Assembly (NCBI GenBank): GCA_965200925.1
Contig: OZ241738.1
Span: 2,170,001 to 2,234,000, forward strand
Reading direction: 5' to 3'
DNA length: 64,000 nt
Origin: WTGU01 sp965200925
Lineage (GTDB): Bacteria; Pseudomonadota; Alphaproteobacteria; UBA828
A model generated the notes under the pieces. It did no database searches. It was not told where the DNA came from and saw only the letters and a list, made by a program, of their open reading frames with translations. Made by a program: the position numbers and the translations under genes. How positions within the stretch are numbered: the first letter of the stretch is position 1; every line of letters starts with the position of its first letter. Positions 51,544 through 61,111 of this stretch are shown here, piece after piece.

Positions 51544-53075
51544 CGCTTCATGCCTTCGCCGAGCGCCGCGCGCATGACGGCGGCCTCCGAGAGCGCGTCG
51601 CCGCTCAACGCGGCGGCTTCGCGGCCGCGGTAGAGGACTCTGACCTCGTCGCAGAGATTGACCAGCTCCGGCACGTCGGTGGAATGGAACAGCACCGCAC
51701 CGCCGGCCCGCGCATACGCGCGGATCATCGCGTAAATCTCGGCCTTGGTGCCGACATCGACGCCGCGCGTCGGATCGTACATGAGCAGGATACGGTTTTC
51801 CGTGAGCAGCCACTTGGCGATGGCGAGCTTCTGCTGATTGCCGCCGCTGAGGACCCGGCACGCCGCATGTAGCGCGCGCCGGTCGACCCGCACCATGTCC
51901 AGGACGCGGGCGACGGCCTCCGATTCCCTGGCGGTGTCGATGACGCCGAAGCGCTTGAACCGGTCAATGATCGGCAGCGAGACGTTCTCGCGCCCGGTCA
52001 TTTGCAGAGCCAGGGCCTCAGTCTTGCGTTCTTCGGGCACGAGGCCGATCCCGATGTCCGCACGCAGGGCATCGCGCGGCGACCGGAGCGTGACGGGCTC
52101 GCCGCGGACGCGGATGACGCCGGCCGCGGGCGCGATCACCCCGAACAGCGCGAGAAACAGCTCGCGTTGCCCCATCCCCTCGAGGCCGGCGATGCCCAGC
52201 ACGTCGCCGGGCCGGAGGTCGAACGACACGCCTTTCAGCCTCTCGTCCGCGGCCAGTCGCTCCGCCGAAAGGACCGCGGGCATCCGCGCCACCGCCGGGC
52301 GCGGCGGCTTCTTCGGGAAGGTCGCCGCCAGCGAGCGGCCGATCACCAGCGATATGATCTTCTCTTCGGTGATTTCGGCGACCGGGAAGCTGCCCACGTT
52401 CCTGCCGTTGCGCAGCACCGTCAGGCGGTCGCAGAAGCGCCGGACCTCCTGCATCCGGTGGGAGATGAAGACCGTGGTGACGCCGCGCTCCTTGAGGCTG
52501 TCGATCAGGTCATGCAACCATTCGACGTCCTTGCCGGAGAGCGCCGACGTCGGCTCGTCCAGCAGCAGAATCTTCGGCTCCCGGAAGACCGCGCGGGCGA
52601 TTTCGATCTTCTGCCGCGTGGGCAGGTCGAGCGCCGCTGTCTCTGCGCGTGGATCGACGTCGTCCAGACGGAGACGCCGGAACGCCTCTCGCACGCGCTC
52701 TTCCGAGCGCCTCTGGCGCACTTGGCCCAGGAAGCGCGCCGGTTCGTAGGGTAACAGCATGTTCTGGGTGACCGAGAGGTCCCCAACCAACGAGATTTCC
52801 TGATACGCGGTCTGGATGCCGCATCGATGCGCGGCGCGCGGGGTGCCGATCCGTACGGGCATGCCGAACAACAGGATGTCGCCGGCATCCGCCCGCACCA
52901 GACCGCCCAGAACCTTCACCAGGGTGGATTTGCCGGCGCCGTTCTCGCCCAGCAACGCATGGACGGCACCGGACCGGATGGCGAGCGAAACGTCCGCGAG
53001 GGCGACGGTGGCGCCGAAACGCTTGCCCAAGCCGGCGACCTCGACCGCGGCCGCCCGAGACGCGCTCCCCGTCAC
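51540..53075 (-). CDS. Sugar-type ABC importer ATPase with two nucleotide-binding domains (RbsA/MglA-like)
   Basis: A 511-residue protein with two ABC domains. The first has Walker A LLGENGAGKSTLVKVL, LPTRQKIEIARAVF and Walker B ILLLDEPTSALS; the second has the degenerate P-loop IAGLEGMGQRELFLALFG, signature LSGGNQQKLAIAKW and LLMYDPTRGVDVGTK. This tandem form is typical for ribose, galactose, xylose and nucleoside importers. GTG 53075 start. It follows the binding-protein gene by 106 bases. Confidence 0.88.
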   Translation of the reverse strand: MTGSASRAAAVEVAGLGKRFGATVALADVSLAIRSGAVHALLGENGAGKSTLVKVLGGLVRADAGDILLFGMPVRIGTPRAAHRCGIQTAYQEISLVGDLSVTQNMLLPYEPARFLGQVRQRRSEERVREAFRRLRLDDVDPRAETAALDLPTRQKIEIARAVFREPKILLLDEPTSALSGKDVEWLHDLIDSLKERGVTTVFISHRMQEVRRFCDRLTVLRNGRNVGSFPVAEITEEKIISLVIGRSLAATFPKKPPRPAVARMPAVLSAERLAADERLKGVSFDLRPGDVLGIAGLEGMGQRELFLALFGVIAPAAGVIRVRGEPVTLRSPRDALRADIGIGLVPEERKTEALALQMTGRENVSLPIIDRFKRFGVIDTARESEAVARVLDMVRVDRRALHAACRVLSGGNQQKLAIAKWLLTENRILLMYDPTRGVDVGTKAEIYAMIRAYARAGGAVLFHSTDVPELVNLCDEVRVLYRGREAAALSGDALSEAAVMRAALGEGMKR

Positions 53076-53181
53076 GGCGCGTCAGGGCGGCGGAGGGTGC
53101 GCCTGCGGAACCCGTAACGACGGGCTCCGCATGGCGCGGTCCTGCCGGGCGGTCGGGGCGCGGGCTCGCGGCTCGAGACGT

Positions 53182-54303
53182 CTACTGACCGGCCGGCACC
53201 ATACCTTCAAGCGCCGAGAACAAGTCGAGCTCGCTCACCCAGGGGTGCCAGACGTCGACGAAGTAGTTGGGCGGCACGCCGAGATCCGGGTGGTAGGCGT
53301 TGCAGTTGCGTGCAAGCATCTCCTCGCGCGTACCTTTCGTGCAGACCACCACTTGGCCGGGCTCGACGAGGGGCATGGGCACCTGGGTGAATCGGGGCGG
53401 CTCGGGGCCGCCGTCCGCATAGGCCACGGCGAGCTTCAGTGCGTAGGCGCCGAGCCAGTTGGGCGAACCCATGGAGCTGCTCTTCATGCCGAGCGCGCCT
53501 GGAACGGACCCCGGTTCCGCGATGGCCAGGCGATGGCCGTTGGTGCCGTTGCCCGCGCAAGGCTTGAGTTTGTCGGCGCGTCCGGCCTCGACCTGGATCT
53601 GCGAGAACATGTAGCAGCCCACCTGCGTCCACAGGCCATCGATCTTGTCCCAGCCATGGGTGGCAATGATCTTGGTCAGCTCCTGCCGGGCGTGGGCGTT
53701 GTTCCAGTTGCTGTAGGCTTCGACGAGGATGTGGATGTCCGGATATTGGGCGAACACCTCCCTGGCGCCGTCGGTCCGAGCATGGTCGATATAGTGGCCG
53801 GCGATGCCGCCCATGACGATGATGTTGCCTTTGCCGCCCAGCGCATCGACCAGATATTCAGCCGGCCCGGCGCCGGCCCAGGTCTGATCGAGTCCGATAT
53901 GGTAGGCGCATGGCTCGGTCACCGAGGCGTCGAAGGTCATGACGATGACACCGTTCCGGCAGGCTTGGCGGATCGAGCGGTTGAGCGCGGTGCGCGAGTT
54001 CGGCCAGAGGATGATGATGTCGGCCCCGCCTTGCAGCATGGCGTTGACTTGCTGGATCTGGGTCTGGATGTCGGCGCGGGCGGACTGCATGTTGATCTCG
54101 ACCCGATCCTTCAACGTCTTCGTCTTCGCCATGGCGCGGATGAGATTCTGGGCCGCGTCCATCCAGGTGTTGCCTTCGAAACCGACACTGACGAACACCT
54201 TGTACTTGTCTTTCTTCGCCTCGGCCGGCGCCGGGGCGAAGACGCTGGCCATCACCAGCGCCGTGGCGCATATCACCAGGACAGCGGTTCTCGCTCGTTT
54301 CAT
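53182..54303 (-). CDS. Periplasmic sugar-type substrate-binding protein
   Basis: A 373-residue exported protein: signal peptide to APAPAEA near residue 27, then the periplasmic-binding-protein-like type I fold (KVFVSVGFEGNTWMDAAQNL, QIQQVNAMLQGGADIIILWP, GVIVMTFDASVTEP, GKGNIIVMGGIAGHYIDHAR). It supplies substrate to the RbsA- and fused RbsC-type partners encoded after it. Ligand unknown. It is the first gene of the importer operon; a promoter should lie in the 331-base region upstream. Confidence 0.85.
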   Translation of the reverse strand: MKRARTAVLVICATALVMASVFAPAPAEAKKDKYKVFVSVGFEGNTWMDAAQNLIRAMAKTKTLKDRVEINMQSARADIQTQIQQVNAMLQGGADIIILWPNSRTALNRSIRQACRNGVIVMTFDASVTEPCAYHIGLDQTWAGAGPAEYLVDALGGKGNIIVMGGIAGHYIDHARTDGAREVFAQYPDIHILVEAYSNWNNAHARQELTKIIATHGWDKIDGLWTQVGCYMFSQIQVEAGRADKLKPCAGNGTNGHRLAIAEPGSVPGALGMKSSSMGSPNWLGAYALKLAVAYADGGPEPPRFTQVPMPLVEPGQVVVCTKGTREEMLARNCNAYHPDLGVPPNYFVDVWHPWVSELDLFSALEGMVPAGQ

Positions 54304-54634
54304 GATCCGTCTCCCTCGGTTCGGAGCTTGGGCTCTCGTGTATTTCGATGTTCTTCCGCCGTGCCGACGTCGATGACGGATGCGCGCAGCAGAGTCATGG
54401 CCCCGCCTCCCCCGCACATGCGGACGGAAGAAGCTTGCCCGTTCCCGTTTTCGCTCGTCAACCGTATCCTGCACAAAGAGCGGCACCATCGTGCGGAGTG
54501 CGCGCAGGGGCACATGTATCGGCGCCGCGTATGCGCCGCGCCGGCGCGGCGCATACGGTTTTACGGTGCGCGGCTCCGGGCCCGCCGCTCCTTCCTTTCG
54601 CGCTTCGCACGCAGGCGCGCAGTTCGAGCGGTTC
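54304..54634. other. 331-base intergenic region with a 30-bp perfect palindrome
   Basis: Between the importer operon (start 54303) and vapC (end 54635), both read leftward. At 54528-54557, CGTATGCGCCGCGCC is followed without spacer by its exact reverse complement. It is a candidate terminator hairpin for vapC or a regulator site for the importer; no T-run lies on the vapC side. No other feature or gene is seen. Confidence 0.6.
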
Positions 54635-55021
54635 TCAAAGCTCCGCCACTTTCACGCGGGTATCCCTGGCCAGTTCGAGGAATCGGCGGTCGAAGGTCAG
54701 CAGGGCCTCGCATCGCGCGGCGGCGGCGAGATGCAGCGCATCGGCGAAATCCATGCCCTTCTCTACGCGGTCGAGGGCTTCGGCGGTCGGGCCGGGACTC
54801 TCTACCGAGACGCCCGGCAGGCCCGCGAAGGCACGCAAGGCCGTCGCCACCTCCTCTTCGGCAAAGTCGTAGGTGCTGCGCAGCATCCACGCGCTTTCCA
54901 GAAGGACCGTCGTGCTTACGAAGACGTCCCCCGCGTCGATCGCGGCCTTCGCCCTGGCGGCCTGCCCCGCATCGTCGCCGGTGAGATATCGGACGACGAC
55001 ATTGGTATCAACCGCCCGCAT
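54635..55021 (-). CDS. vapC: VapC-like PIN-domain toxin
   Basis: A 128-residue PIN-domain ribonuclease. The acidic active site is complete: Asp5 (RAVDTNVVVRYL), Glu42 (TTVLLESAWML), Asp94 (MDFADALHLAAA) and Asp111 (LLTFDRRFLEL). VapC toxins cleave tRNA or rRNA unless bound by VapB. ATG 55021 overlaps the antitoxin gene end (the antitoxin stop is at 55008-55010). The toxin gene looks intact although its antitoxin gene carries a stop. Confidence 0.87.
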   Translation of the reverse strand: MRAVDTNVVVRYLTGDDAGQAARAKAAIDAGDVFVSTTVLLESAWMLRSTYDFAEEEVATALRAFAGLPGVSVESPGPTAEALDRVEKGMDFADALHLAAAARCEALLTFDRRFLELARDTRVKVAEL

Positions 55022-55277
55022 GGCGTCGCCTCGCTTTCGCCAAAACCCCCGCCTCCATCTCGGCCAGGGATTTGGGCGCACCGCCGCGGGCGAGGCGTCC
55101 GAACACCTCCTCGGGCCGGGTCTCGACGAAGACTGGCGCGGGTTTCAGCAGCACGCCGTCGGGCGCATTTTCGACGACGAGCCGCGTTCCCGCCGTCCAA
55201 CGCAGCGTCCGGCGGGTCGCCTTGGGCGGGACGACCTAGCCCTTCGTTGAAACGGTGGTGGTGAGCCGTTCAGGCAT
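55008..55277 (-). pseudogene. vapB: AbrB-type antitoxin partner of VapC with in-frame amber stop
   Basis: From ATG 55277, with GGAGGG upstream, the frame reads MPERLTTTVSTKG, then TAG at 55236-55238, then VVPPKATRRTLRWTAGTRLV and ENAPDGVLLKPAPVFVET and on to TGA at 55008. The family signature is STKGQVVIPKAIR; here Gln (CAG) became TAG, and two more core positions changed (Pro for Ile/Leu, Thr for Ile). Without the stop it would be an 89-residue AbrB/MazE-like antitoxin coupled to vapC. Read-through or an internal start could still yield product. I found it by reading the strand, as no unbroken frame marks it. Confidence 0.75.
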
Positions 55278-55418
55278 CACGATCCCTCCGGGTAAAGAAG
55301 GAGTAAGATTACCCATTCGGCGGCTCGAACCAAGGGAAGACGACGGATACGCGCGCCCATCGGTTCATCGGGACCGATATACCTTGGCGACGATGCCAAG
55401 CGTTTGGGCGGCGGCTCC

Positions 55419-56588
55419 CTACGCGGCGCAGACCTCGTCGAGCAGACGGCGCATGAAACTCTCGCAGGCGCGGACCTGACTCAGCTCGATGTACTCGTTC
55501 GGCTTGTGTGCCTGGAGGATGCTGCCGGGGCCGCAGACCACGGTCGGGATGCCGGCTTCCTGGAACTGCCCCGCCTCGGTGCCGTAGGCAACCACCTCGG
55601 TATGGTTGGTCCGCGCCAGCGCCATGACGATCGCCTCGGCCGGCGACCCTTCCTCGGGCACGAGGCCGGGGACGATGGCGCGTCGCTCCGTCTCGATCGC
55701 GGTGCCGGGGTCGACCGCCCGCATGAGCGGAAGGACCTCTTCCGTCGCGAAACGCTCGAAGCGGGTGCGGATTTCGTCCGCGTCTGCCCCCGGCATGAGG
55801 CGATATTCCCAGGTGAAGGCGCAGTCGAGCGGCACGATGTTGTGCGCCGTGCCGCCCTGGACCGTGCCGACGTGGACCGTCGTGTAAGGCGGATCGAACC
55901 CGCTCCCGAGCTCGGCACGGGCCGCCATCTCGCCCGCCAGCCCGGTCAGGAAATAGATGAGCGTCGCGGCGTGCTGGACGGCGTTGACACCGTGATGGGT
56001 GGCGCTCGAATGGGCCTCCAGGCCGCGCACCCTGGTGGTGTAGGCGTAAACCCCCTTGTGAGCGTTGGCGACAGCCATGTTCGTGGGTTCGCCGACGATC
56101 GCGATATGCGGCTTGATGCCGAGCTCCTTGCCGAGCTTCTCGATCATCAGCGGGGCGCCGAGACAGCCGACCTCTTCGTCGAAGGAAAGCGCGAAATGGA
56201 TCGGCGTCTTGAGCGGCCGCGCGACGAATTCGGGGACGAGGGCCAGCGCCACCGCGCTGAAGCTCTTCATGTCCGCCGTGCCGCGACCGTAGAGGCGGCC
56301 GTCCTTCTCGACGAGGCGGAACGGATCGGTGTCCCAGGGCTGGCCGTCCACCGGCACCACGTCGGTATGGCCCGAGAGCGCGATACCGGGCACGCCGGCA
56401 GGTCCCACCGTCGCGTAGAGATTGGCCTTGTCGCCGCTCTCGTCGTGGATCAGCGTCGAGTCGACGTCGTGCGAGGCCAGATAGTCGCGCACGAAATGGA
56501 TGAGCGCCAGATTCGATTCGCGGCTCGTCGTATCGAAGGAGACGAGCCGCTCGGTCATCTCGACGGGGCTGTAGCGCGCGCCGGGCAT
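55419..56588 (-). CDS. argE: M20 metallopeptidase, acetylornithine deacetylase (ArgE)-like
   Basis: A 389-residue zinc hydrolase: GIALSGHTDVVPVDGQPWD, YGRGTADMKSFSAVALAL, FALSFDEEVGCLGAP, VGEPTNMAVANAHKG, AHSSATHHGVNAV dimer domain, and GTEAGQFQEAGIPTVVCGPG. This pattern is the ArgE/DapE subgroup closest to ArgE. Acts in arginine synthesis by releasing acetate from N-acetylornithine. ATG 56588 is chosen; it is divergent from the efflux pair. Confidence 0.87.
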   Translation of the reverse strand: MPGARYSPVEMTERLVSFDTTSRESNLALIHFVRDYLASHDVDSTLIHDESGDKANLYATVGPAGVPGIALSGHTDVVPVDGQPWDTDPFRLVEKDGRLYGRGTADMKSFSAVALALVPEFVARPLKTPIHFALSFDEEVGCLGAPLMIEKLGKELGIKPHIAIVGEPTNMAVANAHKGVYAYTTRVRGLEAHSSATHHGVNAVQHAATLIYFLTGLAGEMAARAELGSGFDPPYTTVHVGTVQGGTAHNIVPLDCAFTWEYRLMPGADADEIRTRFERFATEEVLPLMRAVDPGTAIETERRAIVPGLVPEEGSPAEAIVMALARTNHTEVVAYGTEAGQFQEAGIPTVVCGPGSILQAHKPNEYIELSQVRACESFMRRLLDEVCAA

Positions 56589-56711
56589 TCGCTTCACCGC
56601 GTTAGTCGGGGGGCCGCGATTGTCGCTGCGCCCGGGCACCGGTACAAGTGTCGGGTGCGTTGAAACAATCCTTGCGGGCGGCCATATTGCGGACGGAAGG
56701 AGAGATTGCCC

Positions 56712-57959
56712 GTGTCCCGCCGCAGGATCCTGAAGATCACGCTGCCGCTGCTGGTTCTGGCCGGCGCGGTGCTGGTGGCCGGCTATCTCCAGGCGACCAA
56801 GCCCCGGATTGAACGGGCCGAGCCGCGCGAGCGGGAATGGCCGATCGCGGCCGCCACCGTCGAGATCGCCGACATTCGGCCCGAAATCACCGCCTTCGGT
56901 GAGATCGTCGCGCGACGCGACGCCGAATTGCGCGCCCTGGTGGCGGGGCGGGTAGTCGAAGTCGGCCCGAACTTCGCTGACGGCGGCACCGTGCGCGAAG
57001 GCGATCTCCTGGTCCGGATCGATCCGTTCGACTACGAGGCGGCAGTCGAGGAGGCGAAAGCGGGTCTCGCGGAAGCGCGAGCGCTTCTCGCCGAAGCCGA
57101 GGCCGACCTCGACGCCGAGAGGGCGGCCCTGGCCGAGGAGCACGCCCTGCTCGAGATCGCCGAGCGCGAGGTGGCCCGCCGCGCGGATCTGGCGGCCCGC
57201 GGCATCGGCTCGGAAAAGGATTTGGACGACGCCGCGATGCGGCGCGGCGAGCGCGCTCGCGCGTCGGCGCTGGCCGAGCGCCGGGTGGTCGCGCTGCGGG
57301 CACGCGTGGCCCGGCGGCAGGCGGCTCTCACGCGCGGCGCCGTCGCTCTCGACCGTGCCCGTCGCGACCTCGAGAACATCCGCCTCACCGCGCCCTTCGA
57401 TGGCTACCTGACGGCGATCTCCGCCGCTCTCGGCAAGCGCCTCGGGATGAACGACCGCGTGGCCCGGCTGCTCGACCTCGAACGCCTCGAGGCCCGCATC
57501 CATCTGAGCGACGCGGAATACGGCCGTCTGGTCTCGGCACCGGACGGGCTCGTCGGGCGCTCCGTCCGTGTCGTCTGGCGCGCAGGCGACCGCGCTTTCT
57601 CCTACCGGGCCTCGATCGGACAGGCCCAGAGCGAGGTCGATCCCGCGAGCGGCGGCGTCACCGTTCATGCCCCGATCGCGGACGCCGGGCCGGACTCCCC
57701 GCTCCGTCCGGGCGCCTTCATCGAGGTGCGCATTCCGGATCGGCTCTACCGGCAAGCCGCGCGCCTGCCGGAAACCGCGCTCATCGGCGGGGATACCGTC
57801 TACGCCGTGGTCGACGGGCGACTCGAACCCCGGCTCGTGGAGCTTCTCGCCCGCGTCGGCAACGACGTCGTCGTGGTCGGCGAGATCGCCGACGGCGAAC
57901 GCATCGCGGCGACCCGCTTTCCCGAGATCGGACCGGGGGTCAAGGTCGGAGTGCGATGA
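56712..57959 (+). CDS. RND efflux pump periplasmic adaptor
   Basis: A 415-residue membrane-fusion protein. N-terminal anchor ILKITLPLLVLAGAVLVAG, lipoyl half VAGRVVEVGPNFADGGTVREGDLLVRIDPFD, a long Ala/Glu-rich coiled coil (about 120-215), then APFDGYLTAISAALGKRL and a beta-barrel. GTG 56712 follows GGAAGGAGAG at a good distance; TTG 56706 is less likely. Its TGA overlaps the permease ATG. Confidence 0.85.
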   Translation: MSRRRILKITLPLLVLAGAVLVAGYLQATKPRIERAEPREREWPIAAATVEIADIRPEITAFGEIVARRDAELRALVAGRVVEVGPNFADGGTVREGDLLVRIDPFDYEAAVEEAKAGLAEARALLAEAEADLDAERAALAEEHALLEIAEREVARRADLAARGIGSEKDLDDAAMRRGERARASALAERRVVALRARVARRQAALTRGAVALDRARRDLENIRLTAPFDGYLTAISAALGKRLGMNDRVARLLDLERLEARIHLSDAEYGRLVSAPDGLVGRSVRVVWRAGDRAFSYRASIGQAQSEVDPASGGVTVHAPIADAGPDSPLRPGAFIEVRIPDRLYRQAARLPETALIGGDTVYAVVDGRLEPRLVELLARVGNDVVVVGEIADGERIAATRFPEIGPGVKVGVR

Positions 57960-60900
57960 CGGCCCGCGGCCCGATCGCGTTCTTCACGCGCCACCCCACG
58001 GCCGCCAACCTGCTGATGGTGCTCCTGGTGATCTTCGGCGTGCTCGCACTCGTCCGCTTGAACACCCAATTCTTCCCGTCGTTTCGCGTCGATATGGTGA
58101 CCGTCAACGTCGCTTGGCCGGGAGCAAGCGCCGAGGATATCGACGCCAACATCGTCGCCGCGATCGAGCCCGAGGTCCGCTTCCTCGACAATGTCAAGCG
58201 CGTCGCTTCGCAGTCGGTGGAGGGCGTCGGCCTGCTGACGGTCGAGTTCGAGCCGGGCTCGGATCTCGATACCGCCCTGGCCAGCGTCCAGACGGCGGTG
58301 AGCCTGATCGACACGCTGCCGGAGGAATCGGAGAAGCCCGTCGTCAAACGGATCTACGGGTACGAGACCATCGGCCGGCTGATCGTCTCCGGACCCCACC
58401 CGGAGGCGTCGCTCCGCGCCTACGCCAAGGACATCCGCGAACAGCTCCTGGCCAGAGGCATCGACAAGGTCGATCTGCACGGCAGCAGGCGCCAGGAGAT
58501 ATGGGTCGAGGTTGGTGCTGCGCGCTTGCGCCAGCTCGACATCACCCTGAGCGACATCGCCGGACGGATCGCCGCGAGTTCGCTGGACCTGCCCTCCGGG
58601 ATCGTCCCCGCCGGCACCGAGAAGCAGATCCGCAGCCTGGGTCTCGCCGGTACGGTCGAGGAGCTCGGGCGCATCGAGGTGGTCTCGCGGGAGACCGGCA
58701 TCAAGGTCCGTCTCCGGGACATCGCGCGCATCACCGAGCGGTTCGACGAGCGCGATCCGATCGCCCTTCGCGGTGGCGACCCGGCGATCGAGTTGCACGT
58801 CCGCCGCGCCTCCGGCTCCGACACACTGGATCAGTCGGAGATTCTCGACGCCTTTCTCGCAGACGTCGCCCCGACGCTGCCGCCCTCGCTCTCCCTCAAA
58901 CATTACGACGACCAGACCGCCCTCCTCCAGGACCGCATCAACCTGCTTCTGCGCAACGGTGGCACCGGCCTGGCCCTCGTGATCCTGGTCCTGTTCGTGT
59001 TCCTCAGCAGCCGGGTCGCGTTCTGGGTCGCGGTGGGGATTCCGGTATCGCTGCTCGCCACCCTCGGCGTGATGATGGTGACCGGGCAATCGATCAACAT
59101 GGTCAGCCTGTTCGCGATGATCATGGCGCTCGGCATCATCGTGGACGACGCGATCGTCGTCGGCGAGCACGCCGTGGCGCAGCGTGCCGCCGGCGCCGGT
59201 CCGGTCGAGGCGGCGGAGCGCGGCGCGCTGCGCATGTTGGCGCCGGTCATGGCCGCGACGCTCACCACGGTCGCCGCCTTCCTGCCGCTCTTCCTGGTCT
59301 CCGACATCATCGGCCAGATCGTCACGGCGATCCCGCTGGTCGTCGTTTCCGTCCTCGTCGCGAGCCTGATCGAGTGCTTCCTGGTGCTGCCCGGGCACAT
59401 GCGCGTGGCGTTGAAGACCGACCCGCGCCGGGAGAACCCGTTCGCGCGGTGGTTCAACCCGCGCTTCGAGGCGTTCCGAAACGGCCTCTTCACGCGCATC
59501 GTGCGCGCCTGCATCGCTTGGCGCTATCTCACGATCGGCAGCGCCATCGCGCTGTTCATCGTGCTCCTGAGCCTGATCGCGGGCGGGCGTCTTTCCTTCG
59601 TCTTCTTCCCCTCGCCGGAGTCGGACACGGTCTTCGCCAACGTCGCCTTCGTCGAGGGCACCCCGCGCGCGACCACCGTCGCGATGGTCGGCGAGCTCGA
59701 ACGCGCCCTGGCCGAGGCCGAAACCGCGCTGACCGAGGGGGCCGGCGGGCTCGTCGCCGTGCGGCGCGGCCAGGTCGGCATGCCCGTGGGCCGCTTCGAT
59801 GCGGTCGTCCTCGGCGCCGGCGACCACCTCGGCGCCATGCGCGTCGAGCTCCGGCCGTCCGACCGGCGTTCCATCCGCACGCAGGCCCTGATCGACGCTT
59901 GGCGCGAGCGGGTGCGCCCGCTGCCCGGGCTCGAGACGATGACGATCGTCGCGCAGCAGGCCGGGCCGCCCGGCCGCGAGATTGACATCCGCGTCGCGGG
60001 CGACGATCTCGCGGCGATCAAGACGGCGGCGAACGAAGTCCGTGCGCTCCTCGCCCGTTTCCCCGGCGTGAGCGCCATCGAGGACAACACGCCCTACGGC
60101 AAGCGGGAGATGGTCCTCGCCGTGACCCCGCGCGGCCACGCCCTCGGCTTCACCACCGAGAGCGCCGCCCGGCAAGTGCGGGCGGCCTTCGAGGGCGCGG
60201 TCGCCAAACGCTTCTCGCGGGGCGACGACGAGGTCACCGTCCGCGTGCGCCTGCCGCGCGACGCGCTGACCGAGAGCGACCTGCGGGGGGCCTATCTCCG
60301 CGGCCCGTCCGGGGTCGAGGTCCCACTCTCCGAGGCGGTCGCCTTCGCCGAGAGGGCCGGCTTCGCGACCATCCGCCGCGAAGACGGCCGGCGCATGATC
60401 GCGGTCACCGCCGAGATCGACGAGTCGGTTACCACCAGCGACGAAGTCGTGGCCGCGCTGCGCGCCGAGGAGCTGCCGGAGATCGCGCGGCGGAACGGCG
60501 TCGAATTCCTGTTCCGCGGCAGGGCAGAGGAGCAGGTGACGACCCTGGGCGACATGCGGACGGGCGCCATCATCGGCCTGCTCGCGATCTATCTCGTCCT
60601 GGCTTGGCTCTTCGCGAGCTACACGCGGCCGCTCTTCGTCATGGCGGTGATCCCCTTCGGCGCCGGCGGTGCCATCATGGGCCACCTGTTGCTCGGCTTC
60701 GATCTCACCGTACTCAGCGTGGTCGCGCTGCTCGGGCTCACCGGCATCGTGGTCAACGATTCGATCATCCTCGTCCGCGCGATTCACGGCCGCCAGACGG
60801 CCGGCGAGCCGCTGATGGAGGCCTTGGTCGGCGGTGCGCGGGACCGCCTGCGCGCCGTCATTCTGACCTCGGTGACGACCGTCTTCGGCCTCCTGCCGCT

Positions 60901-61087
60901 GATCTTCGAGACCAGCCTGCAGGCCCAGTTCCTGAAGCCGATGGCGGTCACCATCGTCTTCGGCCTGATGGGCGCGACCGTGATCGTGTTGATCCTGGTC
61001 CCGAGCCTGCTCGCCATCCAGGGCGACCTCGCGGCGTTGTTCGGCCGCGGGAAGGCGGTCGGGCCGGCAACCGCCGGAAAGGCTTGA
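57956..61087 (+). CDS. RND efflux permease (AcrB/MdtB-like)
   Basis: A 1043-residue inner-membrane antiporter. Twelve spans in two halves; signature PTAANLLMVLLVIFGVLALV, TVNVAWPGASAEDIDANIV, ALGIIVDDAIVVGEHAV with the proton-relay Asp-Asp in TM4, GFDLTVLSVVALLGLTGIVV, and VILTSVTTVFGLLPLIF. Complete length. It works with the adaptor gene before it; an outer-membrane TolC partner is not in this window. Substrate unknown. Confidence 0.9.
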   Translation: MTARGPIAFFTRHPTAANLLMVLLVIFGVLALVRLNTQFFPSFRVDMVTVNVAWPGASAEDIDANIVAAIEPEVRFLDNVKRVASQSVEGVGLLTVEFEPGSDLDTALASVQTAVSLIDTLPEESEKPVVKRIYGYETIGRLIVSGPHPEASLRAYAKDIREQLLARGIDKVDLHGSRRQEIWVEVGAARLRQLDITLSDIAGRIAASSLDLPSGIVPAGTEKQIRSLGLAGTVEELGRIEVVSRETGIKVRLRDIARITERFDERDPIALRGGDPAIELHVRRASGSDTLDQSEILDAFLADVAPTLPPSLSLKHYDDQTALLQDRINLLLRNGGTGLALVILVLFVFLSSRVAFWVAVGIPVSLLATLGVMMVTGQSINMVSLFAMIMALGIIVDDAIVVGEHAVAQRAAGAGPVEAAERGALRMLAPVMAATLTTVAAFLPLFLVSDIIGQIVTAIPLVVVSVLVASLIECFLVLPGHMRVALKTDPRRENPFARWFNPRFEAFRNGLFTRIVRACIAWRYLTIGSAIALFIVLLSLIAGGRLSFVFFPSPESDTVFANVAFVEGTPRATTVAMVGELERALAEAETALTEGAGGLVAVRRGQVGMPVGRFDAVVLGAGDHLGAMRVELRPSDRRSIRTQALIDAWRERVRPLPGLETMTIVAQQAGPPGREIDIRVAGDDLAAIKTAANEVRALLARFPGVSAIEDNTPYGKREMVLAVTPRGHALGFTTESAARQVRAAFEGAVAKRFSRGDDEVTVRVRLPRDALTESDLRGAYLRGPSGVEVPLSEAVAFAERAGFATIRREDGRRMIAVTAEIDESVTTSDEVVAALRAEELPEIARRNGVEFLFRGRAEEQVTTLGDMRTGAIIGLLAIYLVLAWLFASYTRPLFVMAVIPFGAGGAIMGHLLLGFDLTVLSVVALLGLTGIVVNDSIILVRAIHGRQTAGEPLMEALVGGARDRLRAVILTSVTTVFGLLPLIFETSLQAQFLKPMAVTIVFGLMGATVIVLILVPSLLAIQGDLAALFGRGKAVGPATAGKA

Positions 61088-61111
61088 CCGGGACGCGCTC
61101 CGGTGCATGGG

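Noticed and set aside
49555..51633. A 692-codon open frame opposite the fused permease
   Set aside because: Charged low-complexity product; the complementary strand encodes well-conserved membrane domains.
57800..61108. A very long open frame on the minus strand opposite the RND efflux genes
   Set aside because: Its product is a low-complexity string of Asp, His, Arg and Gln without domains; it mirrors the codon bias of the real RND genes in GC-rich DNA.
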